Source: Alphaproteobacteria bacterium (lineage in GTDB: Bacteria > Pseudomonadota > Alphaproteobacteria > Rhizobiales > Devosiaceae). From it: DNA of 64,000 nt. How positions within the stretch are numbered: the stretch's first letter is position 1; each line of letters starts with the position of its first letter. Positions 50,912 to 60,460 of this stretch are shown here, piece by piece. The DNA is taken from positions 62,001 to 126,000 of the forward strand of contig JAHJWO010000009.1 in assembly GCA_018828145.1 (NCBI GenBank), written 5' to 3'. Under the pieces are notes generated by a model. That model had not been told where the DNA came from and did not search any database. It was given only the letters and a program-made list of their open reading frames with translations. The translations under genes and the position numbers were made by a program.

Positions 50912-52664
50912 GGCGCGGGGCCCTGATGGAAACCGGAGCGGCTTCGATCGTGGTTTCACTGGTGGACCATTCCGCCATGACGGCGCGCTGCTCGAGGATC
51001 ACCGCGCTGGGCGCCAGTTCGGACTCGGTGGCGAACAGCACGGGCACGGTGTGCCGACGGGTCGGGCGGGAGGTGATCGAGATCAGCAGCGGCGCGAAGA
51101 TGGCAGGCAGCATGGCCGGGGCCACCCAGACGGCATTGGCCGGGGCATAGACGAGGGTGCCGCCCAGGGTGACGGCCGCGATGGCGACGATCCACCAGCT
51201 GGACTGGAAGGCATCCCCCACCGAGACCCAGTTCTGGCCGCGGCGGGTGGCGGGCCAGCCGCCATCGATGCCGAGCACGACCTGGGCGACGGCCCGGCTC
51301 TGCAGCAGCAGCAGCGTGGGCGCGAGCAGGGTGGACAGCACGATCTCGCCCAGGACCGAGGCCAGGGCGCGCAGGTTGCCGCCAAACTGGCGGTTGTGAC
51401 CGTCGAAGGCGCCACGCAGCAGGATCAGTACCTTGGGCAGGATCAGCACCGCGCTGACCGCAATGACCAGCGTCCAGCCGCTGATGAAGGGTTCCGCGTC
51501 GCCGGCGAACATGGCCGGCTGATCGGGGAACATGGCAGCGGCGAGGCTGGCAGCCAGCAAAGCCAGCCAAAGCGGGGAGGCCAGATAGGCCATGATGCCC
51601 TGGATGAAGGTGAAGCGGCTCCAGAGCTTGAGCCCCGGCGCGCCGAGCAGGCGGATATGCTGCAGGTTGCCCTGGCACCAGCGCCGGTCGCGCTTGGCAT
51701 ATTCGATGAGATTTTCCGGCCCCTCCTCGTAGGAGCCAGGCAGGGTGGGGTCCATCCTGACCTTCCAGCCGGCGCGGGACAGCAGCGCGGCCTCGACATA
51801 GTCGTGGCTCAGGATATGGCCGCCAAAGGGCGGCTTGCCGGAGAGTTCGGGCAGGCCGCAGCTGGCGGCGAAGGCGCGGACGCGGACAATGGCATTGTGG
51901 CCCCAATAGGGGCCTTCATGCCCCTGCATCAGTGCCGCGCCGCGGGCAAAGGTGGGGGAGAGATAGGCCGCAGCAAACTGCAATGCCCGCCCGAAGGGGG
52001 TGCGGGCATGGATGATGCGGGGAACGGTCTGGAACAGGCCCAGATCCGGATCGTCATCCATCCGGCGGGCCATTTCGCCAATCGTCGCACCTTCCATGAG
52101 GCTGTCGGCATCAAGGGTCAGCGCATAGTCGTAGGCGGCGCCGGAGCTGGCGATGAAATCCTCGATATTGCCGGCCTTGCGGCCGACATTGCGCTCGCGA
52201 CGCCGGTAGAAGATGCGGCCGTTGCTCATCGGTTCGTCGAGCAGGCGCCTGAACCACACCGCTTCCTGCGCGGCATTATGCATTTCCTGGGTGTCGGACA
52301 GGATGACGAAGTGGAAGCGCTCGGCAATGCCCAAGGCCACGAGGCTGCGGTTCATGGCCGCGATGCGGGCAAAGGTGGCGAGCGGATCCTCGTTGTAGAT
52401 GGGGACGAGGATGGCCGTCATGCCGCGTGGCAGGGCATGGGGATCGGCCATGTCGAGGCGGCGGGGCGTGAAGACACCCAGGGCGGCCGGAATGCTGCCC
52501 CAGATGAGCCAGAAGCCGCTGATGACGACCAGCAGGGTGCGCAGCAGATCGAGGGCCGTGAGTCCGCCTACGCCGGTCAGGCGCACGAAGAGGTAACCGC
52601 CGACGACAGTCAGCAGTGCCGCGGTAGTCAGGGCGGCAAGACGAAAGAACATTGACCGGCGCAT
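50898..52664 (-). CDS. opgH: Glucans biosynthesis glucosyltransferase H (main part)
   Basis: A 588-residue open frame with several membrane helices and a GT2 glucosyltransferase domain that polymerises UDP-glucose into periplasmic glucan backbone. LTLDADSLMEG, SHDYVEAALLSRAGW and RDRRWCQGNLQH are the substrate and catalytic motifs. As read, it begins at MRRSMFF directly before the first helix and lacks the usual N-terminal segment, which is found out of frame in the ORF at 52682-52819. A frameshift near 52664-52690 is therefore suspected. Confidence 0.92.
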   Translation of the reverse strand: MRRSMFFRLAALTTAALLTVVGGYLFVRLTGVGGLTALDLLRTLLVVISGFWLIWGSIPAALGVFTPRRLDMADPHALPRGMTAILVPIYNEDPLATFARIAAMNRSLVALGIAERFHFVILSDTQEMHNAAQEAVWFRRLLDEPMSNGRIFYRRRERNVGRKAGNIEDFIASSGAAYDYALTLDADSLMEGATIGEMARRMDDDPDLGLFQTVPRIIHARTPFGRALQFAAAYLSPTFARGAALMQGHEGPYWGHNAIVRVRAFAASCGLPELSGKPPFGGHILSHDYVEAALLSRAGWKVRMDPTLPGSYEEGPENLIEYAKRDRRWCQGNLQHIRLLGAPGLKLWSRFTFIQGIMAYLASPLWLALLAASLAAAMFPDQPAMFAGDAEPFISGWTLVIAVSAVLILPKVLILLRGAFDGHNRQFGGNLRALASVLGEIVLSTLLAPTLLLLQSRAVAQVVLGIDGGWPATRRGQNWVSVGDAFQSSWWIVAIAAVTLGGTLVYAPANAVWVAPAMLPAIFAPLLISITSRPTRRHTVPVLFATESELAPSAVILEQRAVMAEWSTSETTIEAAPVSIRAPRHVTA

Positions 52665-52681
52665 GAGGATCCCAGGGAGCG

Positions 52682-52819
52682 TTAGCGCCCGGTAATTGCC
52701 GAAAGAGTAAGGCGCAAGGTTGTCAGGAAGCTGCCGCGACGCTCCAATTGCTGCTTGGGCATATAGAGCGGTGCATCGGGCAGGGCCTTGTCGAAGGGAA
52801 ATTCTCCGCTGTGCTTCAT
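52682..52819 (-). pseudogene. opgH: Out-of-frame N-terminus of OpgH (45 codons)
   Basis: The ORF overlaps the opgG stop in ATGA and encodes a 45-residue peptide with KALPDAPLYMPKQQLERR, matching the LPPEAPLAMPEQSL segment at the start of many OpgH proteins (from memory, e.g. Xanthomonas). It ends in TAA at 52682-52684, 17 bases before the ATG used for the rest of OpgH, in another frame. So either a base was gained or lost near here, by mutation or sequencing error, or OpgH is made from the second ATG alone. Confidence 0.65.
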
Positions 52820-54414
52820 GCTGTGGGCCTCCACTGATAGAGCCAGGTTTCGGTGAGCTTCCTGCCCAGGCCAACCAGATAGGCCTTCAATTCGAGGGGG
52901 GCAGTGCCGGTGGTCTCGATGTCGAGCACAAGGCGCCAGACGCCGTTGGCCTCGACTCGCGACAGCACGGAATTGACGACGGCGCCCCCAGCGGCCGTGG
53001 CCAGCACGTCGATCGGCGTCTCCGGAGGCAGGCTGTCGAGCTCGCCACCCTTGAAGTCGACAACGAATTTGCGAAGATTTGCAGCATTCTCGACGCCCGA
53101 TACGCCACCGGCCCCGGCGCGCGTTTCCGCGACATAGGCCATGGCGGGATTGGTCTCGGGATCGAGATTGCCCCAGATCATGCGGTAGCTGAATTCGCGC
53201 GCCGTGCCGGCCAGAGCGGGCTCGGCGGGAATCCAGAAGGCGACGATATTGTCGTCAGCCTCGAGACGGGCGGGAATTTCGATCAGCCGGACCATGCCCT
53301 GGCCCCAGTCGCCCTGCGGCTCGATGCGGAGGGACGGGCGGCGTTCGTAATGGGCGCCGGCATCCTGGTAGCTGTCGAAGTCGCGGCCGCGCTGATAGAG
53401 GCCGAAAGCACTGGGATTGTTCTCCCAGAGATAGGAATTGCCCAGGCTGTCGGTGTTGTTGAGGGCGCGCCACATGATCTCGCCGCTCTCGCGCTCGAGC
53501 AGCAGGCCGTTGCTGTCATGCACCTGGGGGCGATAATCGTCAAAGCCGCCGCGATTGGCCTCGGCGTAGAGGAACATCGAGGTGAGCGGGGCGACGCCCA
53601 GTTCCTTGACGTCGGTGCGGAAATAGAGCCGCGCCGTGACGTCGATCGTGGTTTCCTGCGCGGCATCGCTGGCCGGCGTGATGACGAAGCGATAGGCGCC
53701 GGTGACGCTCTGGCTGTCGAGGGCCGCGTAGATCGTCAACGGGCCCTGGGCCTGCGGCTTTTCGAGGTAGAATTCGGAAAAGCGCGGGAATTCCTCGGGC
53801 AGGTCGACCCAGGAATTGAGTACGAGGCCGCGGGCGCTGAGGCCATAGATATTGTCGCGGCCCAAAGCCCGGAAATAGCTCGCGCCCAGGAATGATATCA
53901 GTTCGTCATATGAATCTGGTTTGTTCAGCGGGTAGTTGAGGCGGAAGCCGGCAACGCCCGGGAATTCCTGCGCGCGTGCCGATTCGGCCACCGCGGTGTC
54001 GTGGTAGGTGAAGTCGTCCGGCGTGAAGGCCAGGGGACGCGCCGTGCCGGCATCGAGTTCGAAGACCTTGACCGGCTCTGTATAGAGCCAGCCGGGGTGG
54101 AAGGCCTGGACCCGGTAGCCGGACGGGGAATCGATCCACTTTGCGGCCTCGGGGCGGAACTGGATCAGGCGATAGGCGTCATAGTCGAAGTTCTGGAAGC
54201 TTTCCGGGACCGAGATGGCCAGCGGCTCAAACGGTGCGGCGGCCATGGCCTGCATCCGGGCGCTGAAGGACTCGAAGTCGAAGGCGAACTCGCTGCGCTT
54301 CTCCACCTGGGCAAAGGCCGGCAGGGTGAGGGCAGTGGTGGCGAGGAGGGAAAGGGTGGCGATGCCCTGGAGCACCTGACGCCGATTATGCAGGGATTTG
54401 GTGTGACGCTTCAA
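52816..54414 (-). CDS. opgG: Periplasmic glucan biosynthesis protein OpgG/OpgD
   Basis: A 532-residue exported protein needed to build or modify the glucans made by OpgH. The N-terminus MKRHTKSLHNRRQVLQGIAT then LSLLATTALTLPAFAQ has a twin-arginine pattern, as in OpgD. FDYDAYRLIQFRPEAAKW, YSEFYLE-like and FVVDFKGGELDSL segments fit the OpgG superfamily (two all-beta domains). First gene of the operon; coupled by ATGA to the opgH start. Confidence 0.94.
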   Translation of the reverse strand: MKRHTKSLHNRRQVLQGIATLSLLATTALTLPAFAQVEKRSEFAFDFESFSARMQAMAAAPFEPLAISVPESFQNFDYDAYRLIQFRPEAAKWIDSPSGYRVQAFHPGWLYTEPVKVFELDAGTARPLAFTPDDFTYHDTAVAESARAQEFPGVAGFRLNYPLNKPDSYDELISFLGASYFRALGRDNIYGLSARGLVLNSWVDLPEEFPRFSEFYLEKPQAQGPLTIYAALDSQSVTGAYRFVITPASDAAQETTIDVTARLYFRTDVKELGVAPLTSMFLYAEANRGGFDDYRPQVHDSNGLLLERESGEIMWRALNNTDSLGNSYLWENNPSAFGLYQRGRDFDSYQDAGAHYERRPSLRIEPQGDWGQGMVRLIEIPARLEADDNIVAFWIPAEPALAGTAREFSYRMIWGNLDPETNPAMAYVAETRAGAGGVSGVENAANLRKFVVDFKGGELDSLPPETPIDVLATAAGGAVVNSVLSRVEANGVWRLVLDIETTGTAPLELKAYLVGLGRKLTETWLYQWRPTA

Positions 54415-54535
54415 CTGGCTGCCCTATGCGGTCATGGTGAGCCGTGTTCTTTGGCAAACCTCGAACGCCGCCTAGAGCAAATAGTTGTCGCATAGTTCCC
54501 ATTCCGAAAAAGCATGGCTCGGACGGGGCCGCCGG

Positions 54536-54988
54536 TCAGCTCCGGTAGACGTCGTCCGGGTTGAACAGGCGCGGCAGGCCGAGGTCCTCCAGCACGGTGC
54601 CGTCGGGGCCGGGGATGGCGCGGCGGTAGAAGCAGCTCTTGCGGCCGGTATGGCAGGCGGCGCCGCGGCCGGTCTGGCGGACGGTGAGCACGATGGCGTC
54701 CTGGTCGCAATCGGTGCGCAGTTCGACCACTTCCTGCAGTTCGCCCGAGGTCTCGCCCTTTTTCCAGAGCTTGCCGCGTGAGCGGGACCAGTAATGGGCG
54801 ATGCCGGTCTCAAGGGTGAGCGACAGGGCCTCGGCATTCATGTGGGCCAGCATCAGCACTTCATTGGTGCCGGCCTCGATGGTGACGACGGTGAGCAGGC
54901 CATGGGCATCGAAGCGCGGGGCGAAGGTGGTGCCTTCTTCCAGCTCGGCGTGTGACAGGGTCCTGGGGTCCGGGAAGGTGTGTGTCAT
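54536..54988 (-). CDS. hisI: Phosphoribosyl-AMP cyclohydrolase
   Basis: A 150-residue enzyme of histidine synthesis step 3. [20 protein letters not shown] is the diagnostic segment, and [31 protein letters not shown], with Cys/Cys/Cys ligands, binds zinc and magnesium. Single-domain form without HisE. The 121 bases to opgG's start contain nothing clear. Confidence 0.96.
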   Translation of the reverse strand: MTHTFPDPRTLSHAELEEGTTFAPRFDAHGLLTVVTIEAGTNEVLMLAHMNAEALSLTLETGIAHYWSRSRGKLWKKGETSGELQEVVELRTDCDQDAIVLTVRQTGRGAACHTGRKSCFYRRAIPGPDGTVLEDLGLPRLFNPDDVYRS

Positions 54989-55031
54989 GATACGCCCTGA
55001 TTAGCGCGCATCATGACGGGATGCCAGTGGA

Positions 55032-55865
55032 TCAGTGCTTGAGGCCGAACCAGATCTCGATATCGCCGCTGCCGCTGCGGGCGTCGAAGGCGGGGCCGTA
55101 ATATTCGAGGAAGCTGTAGGCGGCCTCGCTGGGCTCATGGCCGTGCTCGCTCAGCCAGCGCTCGGCGGCGCCGATGGTCTGGCGGATGGTGGAGAGGTCT
55201 CCGCCATGGGTGAAGCGGGCCCATTTGAGCGGCGGGACCGCGACGCGTTCGAGGTCGGCGGGTGGCTCGGCGCCGGGTCGCATCTGCATGGCGACGACAT
55301 ATTCAAAGCGGTTGTCGGCGATCTCGCCGACGATGCCGTAGGCGGTGCCGGCAATGGCGCCGTCGATATGGCCGATATGGGGCTGGAAGCGCTGCCACTG
55401 CGCGGGCAGGCCGGCCGGATTGCTCATCTGGTGCTGCTCGGCAAGGCCGGCAAAGACCATGGCGGGACGGTTCTCGAACCGGGGTGGTTCGACAGAAACG
55501 TTGGCTGAAATATCCATTCTGAGAGGCTCCACAAGGGTAATCCCATTGAGATGGCGCCGTCGGCGGATCATTTGCGGCGTGACGCCGAACTGATCGCGGA
55601 AGGCGCGGGTGAATGCCTCATGCGAGCCGTAGCCGGCTTCGAGCGCGACCGACAGGATATCGGGCGCGCCGTCGGCCAGTTGGCGGGCCGCATCGCTCAA
55701 TCGCCTTGCCCGTAGATAGGCGGTGACGGAATAGCCGGTCACCAGGGGGAAGACGCGCGAGAGATAGCTTCTGGACCGCCCCGTCACCGCCGCGAGTTCG
55801 TCCAGGCCGAGCGGTTCGCGCGACCGGCTTTCCAGAACCCACAACATCTTGGCGACAACTGACAT
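55032..55865 (-). CDS. AraC-family regulator with GyrI-like effector domain
   Basis: A 277-residue regulator. The N-terminal 100 residues hold the AraC double helix-turn-helix (LDELAAVTGRSRSYLSRVFP and AGYGSHEAFTRAFRDQFGVTP). The rest is a GyrI-like/SOUL-type effector-binding domain (PPRFENRPAMVFAGLAEQHQ; WARFTHGGDLSTIRQTI), as in Rob and related multidrug sensors. Targets unknown; it sits between hisI and folE. Confidence 0.9.
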   Translation of the reverse strand: MSVVAKMLWVLESRSREPLGLDELAAVTGRSRSYLSRVFPLVTGYSVTAYLRARRLSDAARQLADGAPDILSVALEAGYGSHEAFTRAFRDQFGVTPQMIRRRRHLNGITLVEPLRMDISANVSVEPPRFENRPAMVFAGLAEQHQMSNPAGLPAQWQRFQPHIGHIDGAIAGTAYGIVGEIADNRFEYVVAMQMRPGAEPPADLERVAVPPLKWARFTHGGDLSTIRQTIGAAERWLSEHGHEPSEAAYSFLEYYGPAFDARSGSGDIEIWFGLKH

Positions 55866-55951
55866 GGCACAGACCCGTTTGAGACGGACAGTCTATGCCA
55901 TGATTGGCGCAAGCGCATTTGATCGCGCTTGCCCTTTCGCGGGCGCGGCGT

Positions 55952-56578
55952 TCAGCGCCGGGTGACCATGGCGAAGAAGCGGTCCTGCTCGACGCGATCC
56001 TCGGCGAAGACGCCGGTGAAGCGATGGGTGATGGTGGCGGCACCATGGGCGCGGACGCCGCGCATCGACATGCACATGTGTTCCGCCTCGAGCATGACGG
56101 CGACGCCGCGCGGGCCAAGATGCTCGTTGATGGCATCGACGATCTGCGCGGTGAGATTTTCCTGGGTCTGCAGGCGGCGGGAGAAGACATCCACCAGCCG
56201 GGCCAGCTTGGACAGGCCCACCACGCCCTCCTGGGGGAGATAGGCGATGTGCGCCTTGCCCACGAAGGGCACCATGTGGTGTTCGCAATGGGAGCTGAAG
56301 GGAATATCGCGCACCAGCACGATGTCGTCGTAGCCGCCGACTTCCTTGAAGGTCTTGTTCAGGATCTCGCCGGCATCCTGCTCGTAGCCGGCAAAGAATT
56401 CGCCAAAAGCGCGGGTCACGCGGGCCGGGGTTTCCAGCAGTCCTTCGCGCAGCGGATTGTCGCCGGCCCAGGCGATCAGCGTGCGCACGGCGGCTTCCGC
56501 TTCTTCAGAGGTAGGGCGTGGAAAGGGTGCGGTTGCAGTCAGCGGGGTGGCGCCGACAGGCTTGGTGCGGGCATCCAT
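55952..56578 (-). CDS. folE: GTP cyclohydrolase I
   Basis: A 208-residue enzyme making dihydroneopterin triphosphate for folate or queuosine. [20 protein letters not shown] carries the zinc-binding Cys and His; [20 protein letters not shown] is the second signature. The start at 56578 has AAGGAG 9 bases upstream and is preferred over 56605, which has none. Divergent from the IscU-like gene. Confidence 0.96.
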   Translation of the reverse strand: MDARTKPVGATPLTATAPFPRPTSEEAEAAVRTLIAWAGDNPLREGLLETPARVTRAFGEFFAGYEQDAGEILNKTFKEVGGYDDIVLVRDIPFSSHCEHHMVPFVGKAHIAYLPQEGVVGLSKLARLVDVFSRRLQTQENLTAQIVDAINEHLGPRGVAVMLEAEHMCMSMRGVRAHGAATITHRFTGVFAEDRVEQDRFFAMVTRR

Positions 56579-56721
56579 CGTGGTCAGCTCCTTGCGCTTG
56601 GCCATTCTACGAGACCAGAGCGATTTTGGACCAGTGGGGTACGACAGCCCTGACAGTCCGCTTGCCAGACCCTATATAGAAGCCAGTGACGACAGTCACA
56701 AGAAACAGAATTGTGCGTTTT

Positions 56722-57174
56722 ATGGAACTCAGCGATCTCTATTCCCAAAAGATACTCGACCTTGCGGGAAATGCGCGCCAGCCCGGCCGACTGGCCCAGC
56801 CGGGCGCCAGTTCGCGCAAGGTGAGCCGGGTCTGCGGTTCGGTGATCGAGGTCGACCTGATCGTGCGTGACGGGGTGATCGTGGACTATGGCCACGAGAT
56901 TTCCGCCTGCGCGCTAGGGCAGACCTCTGCAGCGGTCGTGGCGCGCGAGATTGTGGGGACACCGGTCGGCGAGTTCCGCCAAGTGCGCGAACAAATGCAC
57001 GCCATGCTCAAGAGTGACGGCACGCCGCCTGCGGGCAAGTGGAGCGACCTGGGCTATCTGGAGCCCGTGCGTGAGTACCGGGCGCGGCACATGTCGACGC
57101 TGCTGGTGTTCGATGCGGTGGTGGATGCTATCGAAAAGATCGAGTCCGCAGAATCGGTTGCGGCTGCCGGCTGA
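56722..57174 (+). CDS. IscU-like Fe-S scaffold family protein
   Basis: A 150-residue protein of the NifU-N/IscU superfamily. Cys38 in VSRVCGSVIEV and Cys63 in ISACALGQTSAAVV occupy two of the three scaffold positions; where IscU has its third cysteine this protein has ARHMSTLLVF (His123). In my memory this is the normal form of a common alphaproteobacterial branch, so it may assist cluster work in a different way. It overlaps yidD by one base (TGATG). Confidence 0.85.
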   Translation: MELSDLYSQKILDLAGNARQPGRLAQPGASSRKVSRVCGSVIEVDLIVRDGVIVDYGHEISACALGQTSAAVVAREIVGTPVGEFRQVREQMHAMLKSDGTPPAGKWSDLGYLEPVREYRARHMSTLLVFDAVVDAIEKIESAESVAAAG

Positions 57175-57509
57175 TGGAAAGAGTCATGGGCTTCATCTGG
57201 CGGGTGATCGACCTGCCGTTCAAGTTCGCCGCCGTGCTGCTGATCACCATCTATCGGTATACGCTCTCGGCCTTTGTGGGGCGGAGCTGCCGGCATCTGC
57301 CAACCTGCTCGGAATATACCAGCGACGCGATCTGGAAGTTCGGCTTCTGGCCGGGCGGCTGGATGGGTCTGGCGCGGTTCACGCGCTGCCGGCCGGGGGG
57401 CACGCATGGCTATGATCCGGTGCCGGAGGCGGTGCCGGATGGGGCGCGGTGGTATCTGCCGTGGCGCTATGGGACCTGGAGGGGAGCGGGGCATGAGCAC
57501 AAGCATTAG
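57174..57509 (+). CDS. yidD: Membrane protein insertion efficiency factor YidD
   Basis: A 111-residue peripheral membrane protein. IYRYTLSAFVGRSCRHLPTC then SEYTSDAI is diagnostic (CRxxPTCSxY); it helps YidC insert proteins. An amphipathic N-terminal helix is present. The C-terminal tail overlaps the next gene by 17 bases and ends in HEHKH. No yidC, rpmH or rnpA is near, unlike the usual setting. Confidence 0.93.
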   Translation: MERVMGFIWRVIDLPFKFAAVLLITIYRYTLSAFVGRSCRHLPTCSEYTSDAIWKFGFWPGGWMGLARFTRCRPGGTHGYDPVPEAVPDGARWYLPWRYGTWRGAGHEHKH

Positions 57510-57897
57510 CGGGTCGTGTCTTTGCGGCGCGGTCAGATATTCCGTGCCGGACGAATTTCACGCAGCCTTCAATTGCCATTGCTCACTGTGCCGGCGCGCC
57601 ACGGGCGCGGCATTCAAGCCGATGGCGGCAATCCGCTTTGACAAGATCACCCTGACGCAGGGGCAGGCGGATGTTCTGATCTATGGCGACCGGGACGGCA
57701 CGCATGATGTTCATTGCCGACATTGCGGCTCGTTTCTCTATTCGCACATCGCCGCGAACGGCAACGGCCATGTGGCGATGGGTACGCTGATCGACACGCC
57801 CAGCATCAAGCCGCAATTCCACATGTTCGTGGGGTCCAAGGCGCCGTGGCATGAGATCACCGACGACCTGCCGCAGTTCGAGGGCCTGCCGGTATAG
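57493..57897 (+). CDS. GFA-family (glutathione-dependent formaldehyde-activating-like) protein
   Basis: A 134-residue zinc protein. SGSCLCGAVRYSV, NCHCSLCRRATGAAF and HCRHCGSFLYS give the CxC, CxxC and CxxC ligands of the Mss4-like GFA fold. Despite the family name, formaldehyde activity is doubtful for most members. Start at 57493 with GGGGAG 6-7 bases upstream, inside the yidD end. Confidence 0.9.
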   Translation: MSTSISGSCLCGAVRYSVPDEFHAAFNCHCSLCRRATGAAFKPMAAIRFDKITLTQGQADVLIYGDRDGTHDVHCRHCGSFLYSHIAANGNGHVAMGTLIDTPSIKPQFHMFVGSKAPWHEITDDLPQFEGLPV

Positions 57898-57924
57898 GGC
57901 GGGGCGCCTGGGGCATATGCCGGC

Positions 57925-58005
57925 CCCCCGGATCGGGGGCTGGGCGGGATCCATGGCGGTTGGACTATCTCGGGATGGATCCCGGCCTTCGCCGGGATGA
58001 CATCG
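57925..58005. repeat. GC-rich palindromic repeats
   Basis: ATCCCGGC (57979-57986), CTTC loop, GCCGGGAT (57991-57998) is a perfect hairpin of the type GGATCCCGGCCTTCGCCGGGATGAC that recurs in many alphaproteobacteria (from memory). A second GC-rich dyad, CCCCCCGGATCGGGGGC, precedes it near 57925. Both lie in the 210-base gap before thrS and could be part of its leader. Confidence 0.7.
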
Positions 58006-58107
58006 CGTTTTTGGTACGCTCTGCGGCTGGCATAGGCGGAAAACCGTGCTAGACAGGCGCCCTTGCAGCGATTTCCGCTGCATCCAATCCATTTCTGGAG
58101 ACCTAAA

Positions 58108-60090
58108 ATGACGATCAAGGTGACGTTCCCCGACGGTGCAGCTCGCGACTATGCGCGTGGCACCACCGGGACCACCGTGGTCGAAGGCATCTCCAAGAGC
58201 CTGGCCAAGAAGACGGTCGCCATGCGCTGGAACGGCGTGCTCAGCGATCTCAGCGATCCGCTGGAGGCCGATGGCAAGATCGAGTTCGTGACGCGCGACA
58301 GCGGGTCCAAGGATGTGCTGGAGCTGATCCGGCACGATGCGGCGCATGTGCTGGCGGAAGCCGTGCAGGAGCTGTGGCCCGGCACGCAGGTGACGATCGG
58401 TCCGGTGATCGAGAACGGCTTCTATTACGACTTCAAGCGCGACGAGCCCTTCTCGGAAGAGGATTTTCCGGCCATCGAGAAGAAGATGGCCGAGATCATC
58501 GACCGCGGCGCGGCTTTCTCCAAGGAAATCTGGACGCGCGACCAAGCCAAGGACTTCTTCCGCACAAAGGGTGAGGAGTTCAAGGTGGAACTGGTCGATG
58601 CCATTCCGGCCGACCAGTCGCTGAAGATGTACAAGCAGGGCCAGTGGATCGACCTGTGCCGCGGGCCGCATATGCGGACCGTGAAGGATGTCGGCATGGC
58701 ATTCAAGCTGACCAAGGTGGCCGGCGCCTATTGGCGTGGCGACAGCAACAATCCGGTGCTGAGCCGCATCTATGGGACCGCCTTCGCCACCAAGGAAGAG
58801 CTCGAGGCCTATCTCCACATGGTGGAAGAGGCCGAGAAGCGCGACCACCGCAAGATCGGCCAGGAAATGGACCTCTACCACTTCCAGCCGGAAGCACAGG
58901 GGTCGGTGTTCTGGCACCCGAAAGGCTATGTGCTCTACAACCAGATGGAGGCCTATATCCGCCGCCGTCTGAACTCGTCCGGCTATGTCGAGGTCAAGAC
59001 GCCGCAGCTGATGAGCTCCAAGTTCTGGGAGCAGTCGGGCCATTGGGGCAAGTATCGCGAAAACATGTTCGTGGTGCCCGACGAAGTGCCAGGCACGGAA
59101 GAAGAGGGGCCAGTCCTCAGCGGCAAGGGCGACCTGATGGCGCTCAAGCCGATGAACTGCCCGGCACACGTGCAGATCTTCAACCAGGGCATCAAGAGTT
59201 ACCGCGATCTGCCTCTGCGGATGGCAGAATTTGGCTGCTGCCACCGCAACGAGGCACATGGTGCGCTGCACGGGCTGATGCGCGTGCGGCAGATGACGCA
59301 GGACGACGCGCACATCTTCTGCCGCGAGGACCAGATCCAGAGCGAGACCGAGCATTTCGTGCATCTGCTCTATTCGGTCTATGGCCATATGGGCTTCGAC
59401 AACGTCGTCATCAAACTGGCGACGCGGCCGGAAAAGTTCGGCGGCACTATCGAGCGCTGGGATGCGGCCGAGAAGGCGCTGGGCGATGCCCTGCGCGCGA
59501 CCGGCTATGACTTCGAGATCGCCGAGGGCGAGGGCGCCTTCTATGCGCCCAAGCTCGAATTCCACCTCAAGGACGCCATCGGGCGGAGCTGGCAGGTGGG
59601 CACGCTGCAGCTCGACTATGTGCTGCCGGAACGGCTGGACGCGACCTATGTCGCCGAAGACGGTTCGCGCCAGTATGCGGTCATGCTGCACCGGGCGATC
59701 CTGGGCTCGCTGGAGCGCTTCATCGGCATGATGATCGAGAACTATGCCGGCAGGATGCCGATGTGGCTGGCGCCGACCCAGGTTGTCGTCGCGACCATCG
59801 TGTCGGAAGCCGACGGCTATGCCGAGGGGCTGGTGCGCCAGCTCAAGGCGGCCGGCATCCGCGCCGAGCTCGACACCCGCAACGAGAAGATCAACTACAA
59901 GGTGCGCGAGCATTCGGTCGGCAAGGTGCCGCTGATGTTCGTGGTGGGCAAGCGCGAGGCCGAGGAGGGGACCGTTTCGGTTCGCCGCCTGGGCACCGAG
60001 GGCCAGAAGGTGGAGCCGTTCATGGACGCGCTGGTCGCGCTCATGGCGGAAGCGACCGCACCTGATCTCAAGGCAGCAAAGGCCGCCTGA
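58108..60090 (+). CDS. thrS: Threonyl-tRNA synthetase
   Basis: A 660-residue class II synthetase. TGS domain (1-65), second additional domain with [17 protein letters not shown] (the editing site His), catalytic core with [10 protein letters not shown] (zinc Cys), [18 protein letters not shown] and the C-terminal anticodon domain are all present in order. TGGAG lies 7 bases before the start at 58108. Overlaps the small gene after it by one base. Confidence 0.97.
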   Translation: MTIKVTFPDGAARDYARGTTGTTVVEGISKSLAKKTVAMRWNGVLSDLSDPLEADGKIEFVTRDSGSKDVLELIRHDAAHVLAEAVQELWPGTQVTIGPVIENGFYYDFKRDEPFSEEDFPAIEKKMAEIIDRGAAFSKEIWTRDQAKDFFRTKGEEFKVELVDAIPADQSLKMYKQGQWIDLCRGPHMRTVKDVGMAFKLTKVAGAYWRGDSNNPVLSRIYGTAFATKEELEAYLHMVEEAEKRDHRKIGQEMDLYHFQPEAQGSVFWHPKGYVLYNQMEAYIRRRLNSSGYVEVKTPQLMSSKFWEQSGHWGKYRENMFVVPDEVPGTEEEGPVLSGKGDLMALKPMNCPAHVQIFNQGIKSYRDLPLRMAEFGCCHRNEAHGALHGLMRVRQMTQDDAHIFCREDQIQSETEHFVHLLYSVYGHMGFDNVVIKLATRPEKFGGTIERWDAAEKALGDALRATGYDFEIAEGEGAFYAPKLEFHLKDAIGRSWQVGTLQLDYVLPERLDATYVAEDGSRQYAVMLHRAILGSLERFIGMMIENYAGRMPMWLAPTQVVVATIVSEADGYAEGLVRQLKAAGIRAELDTRNEKINYKVREHSVGKVPLMFVVGKREAEEGTVSVRRLGTEGQKVEPFMDALVALMAEATAPDLKAAKAA

Positions 60091-60320
60091 TGCCGCAGCG
60101 TCCGTCCAACCGCGAGATCAAGGCCCTGACGCATCTCGGTGAAGAGAATGCGTTGGGGCCGGGCGACTTCAAGGATATCGGCGAAAAGGTTTTCGCCGGT
60201 ATGCTCAAGAAGGGCTGGGTGGTCGAGGCCGAGGGCATGCCGGGCAAGTACCGGGCAACCATCAAGGGGCTGACCATCCACGAGGGTGAGATCATCTTCG
60301 CCGGGCGGTACAGGAACTAG
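60090..60320 (+). CDS. Small protein of unknown function coupled to thrS
   Basis: A 76-residue basic protein. SNREIKALTHLGEENALGPG and DFKDIGEKVFAGMLKKGWVV look like two helices and a wing, so a winged-helix fold is possible. I recognise no family. The start overlaps the thrS stop (TGATG), so translation is coupled. It ends just before palindromic repeat copy D. Confidence 0.7.
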   Translation: MPQRPSNREIKALTHLGEENALGPGDFKDIGEKVFAGMLKKGWVVEAEGMPGKYRATIKGLTIHEGEIIFAGRYRN

Positions 60321-60345
60321 TTCGGCTAGAGCTATGGCTCTAGCC

Positions 60346-60453
60346 CCCACCTAACCTCCCCCTGAAGGGGGAGGGACCGTCTTGTGGATTTGGCTCGATC
60401 GCGCCAAAAACTCGATCTGTTCCTCCCCCTTCAGGGGGAGGTTAGGAGGGGGA
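60346..60453. repeat. Palindromic intergenic repeat, copy D (perfect 25-base arms)
   Basis: Arms at 60350-60374 and 60422-60446 are perfect reverse complements over 25 bases (CCTAACCTCCCCCTGAAGGG onward). Each arm also contains the inner dyad CCTCCCCCT/AGGGGGAGG. Same family as copies A, B and C. The arfB start is 15 bases after the right arm, whose GGAGG can serve as its ribosome site. Confidence 0.85.
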
Positions 60454-60460
60454 CTATTTC

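Noticed and set aside
50910..52655. 581-codon frame opposite opgH
   Set aside because: Gln/Gly/His/Asp-rich shadow of opgH.
57898..58107. T-box or other riboswitch before thrS
   Set aside because: No T-box consensus is seen, and the hairpins match dispersed repeat families.
57583..59913. Long open frame antisense to thrS (776 codons, minus strand)
   Set aside because: thrS has every family motif in the other strand; high GC makes antisense frames open. The product shows no domain.
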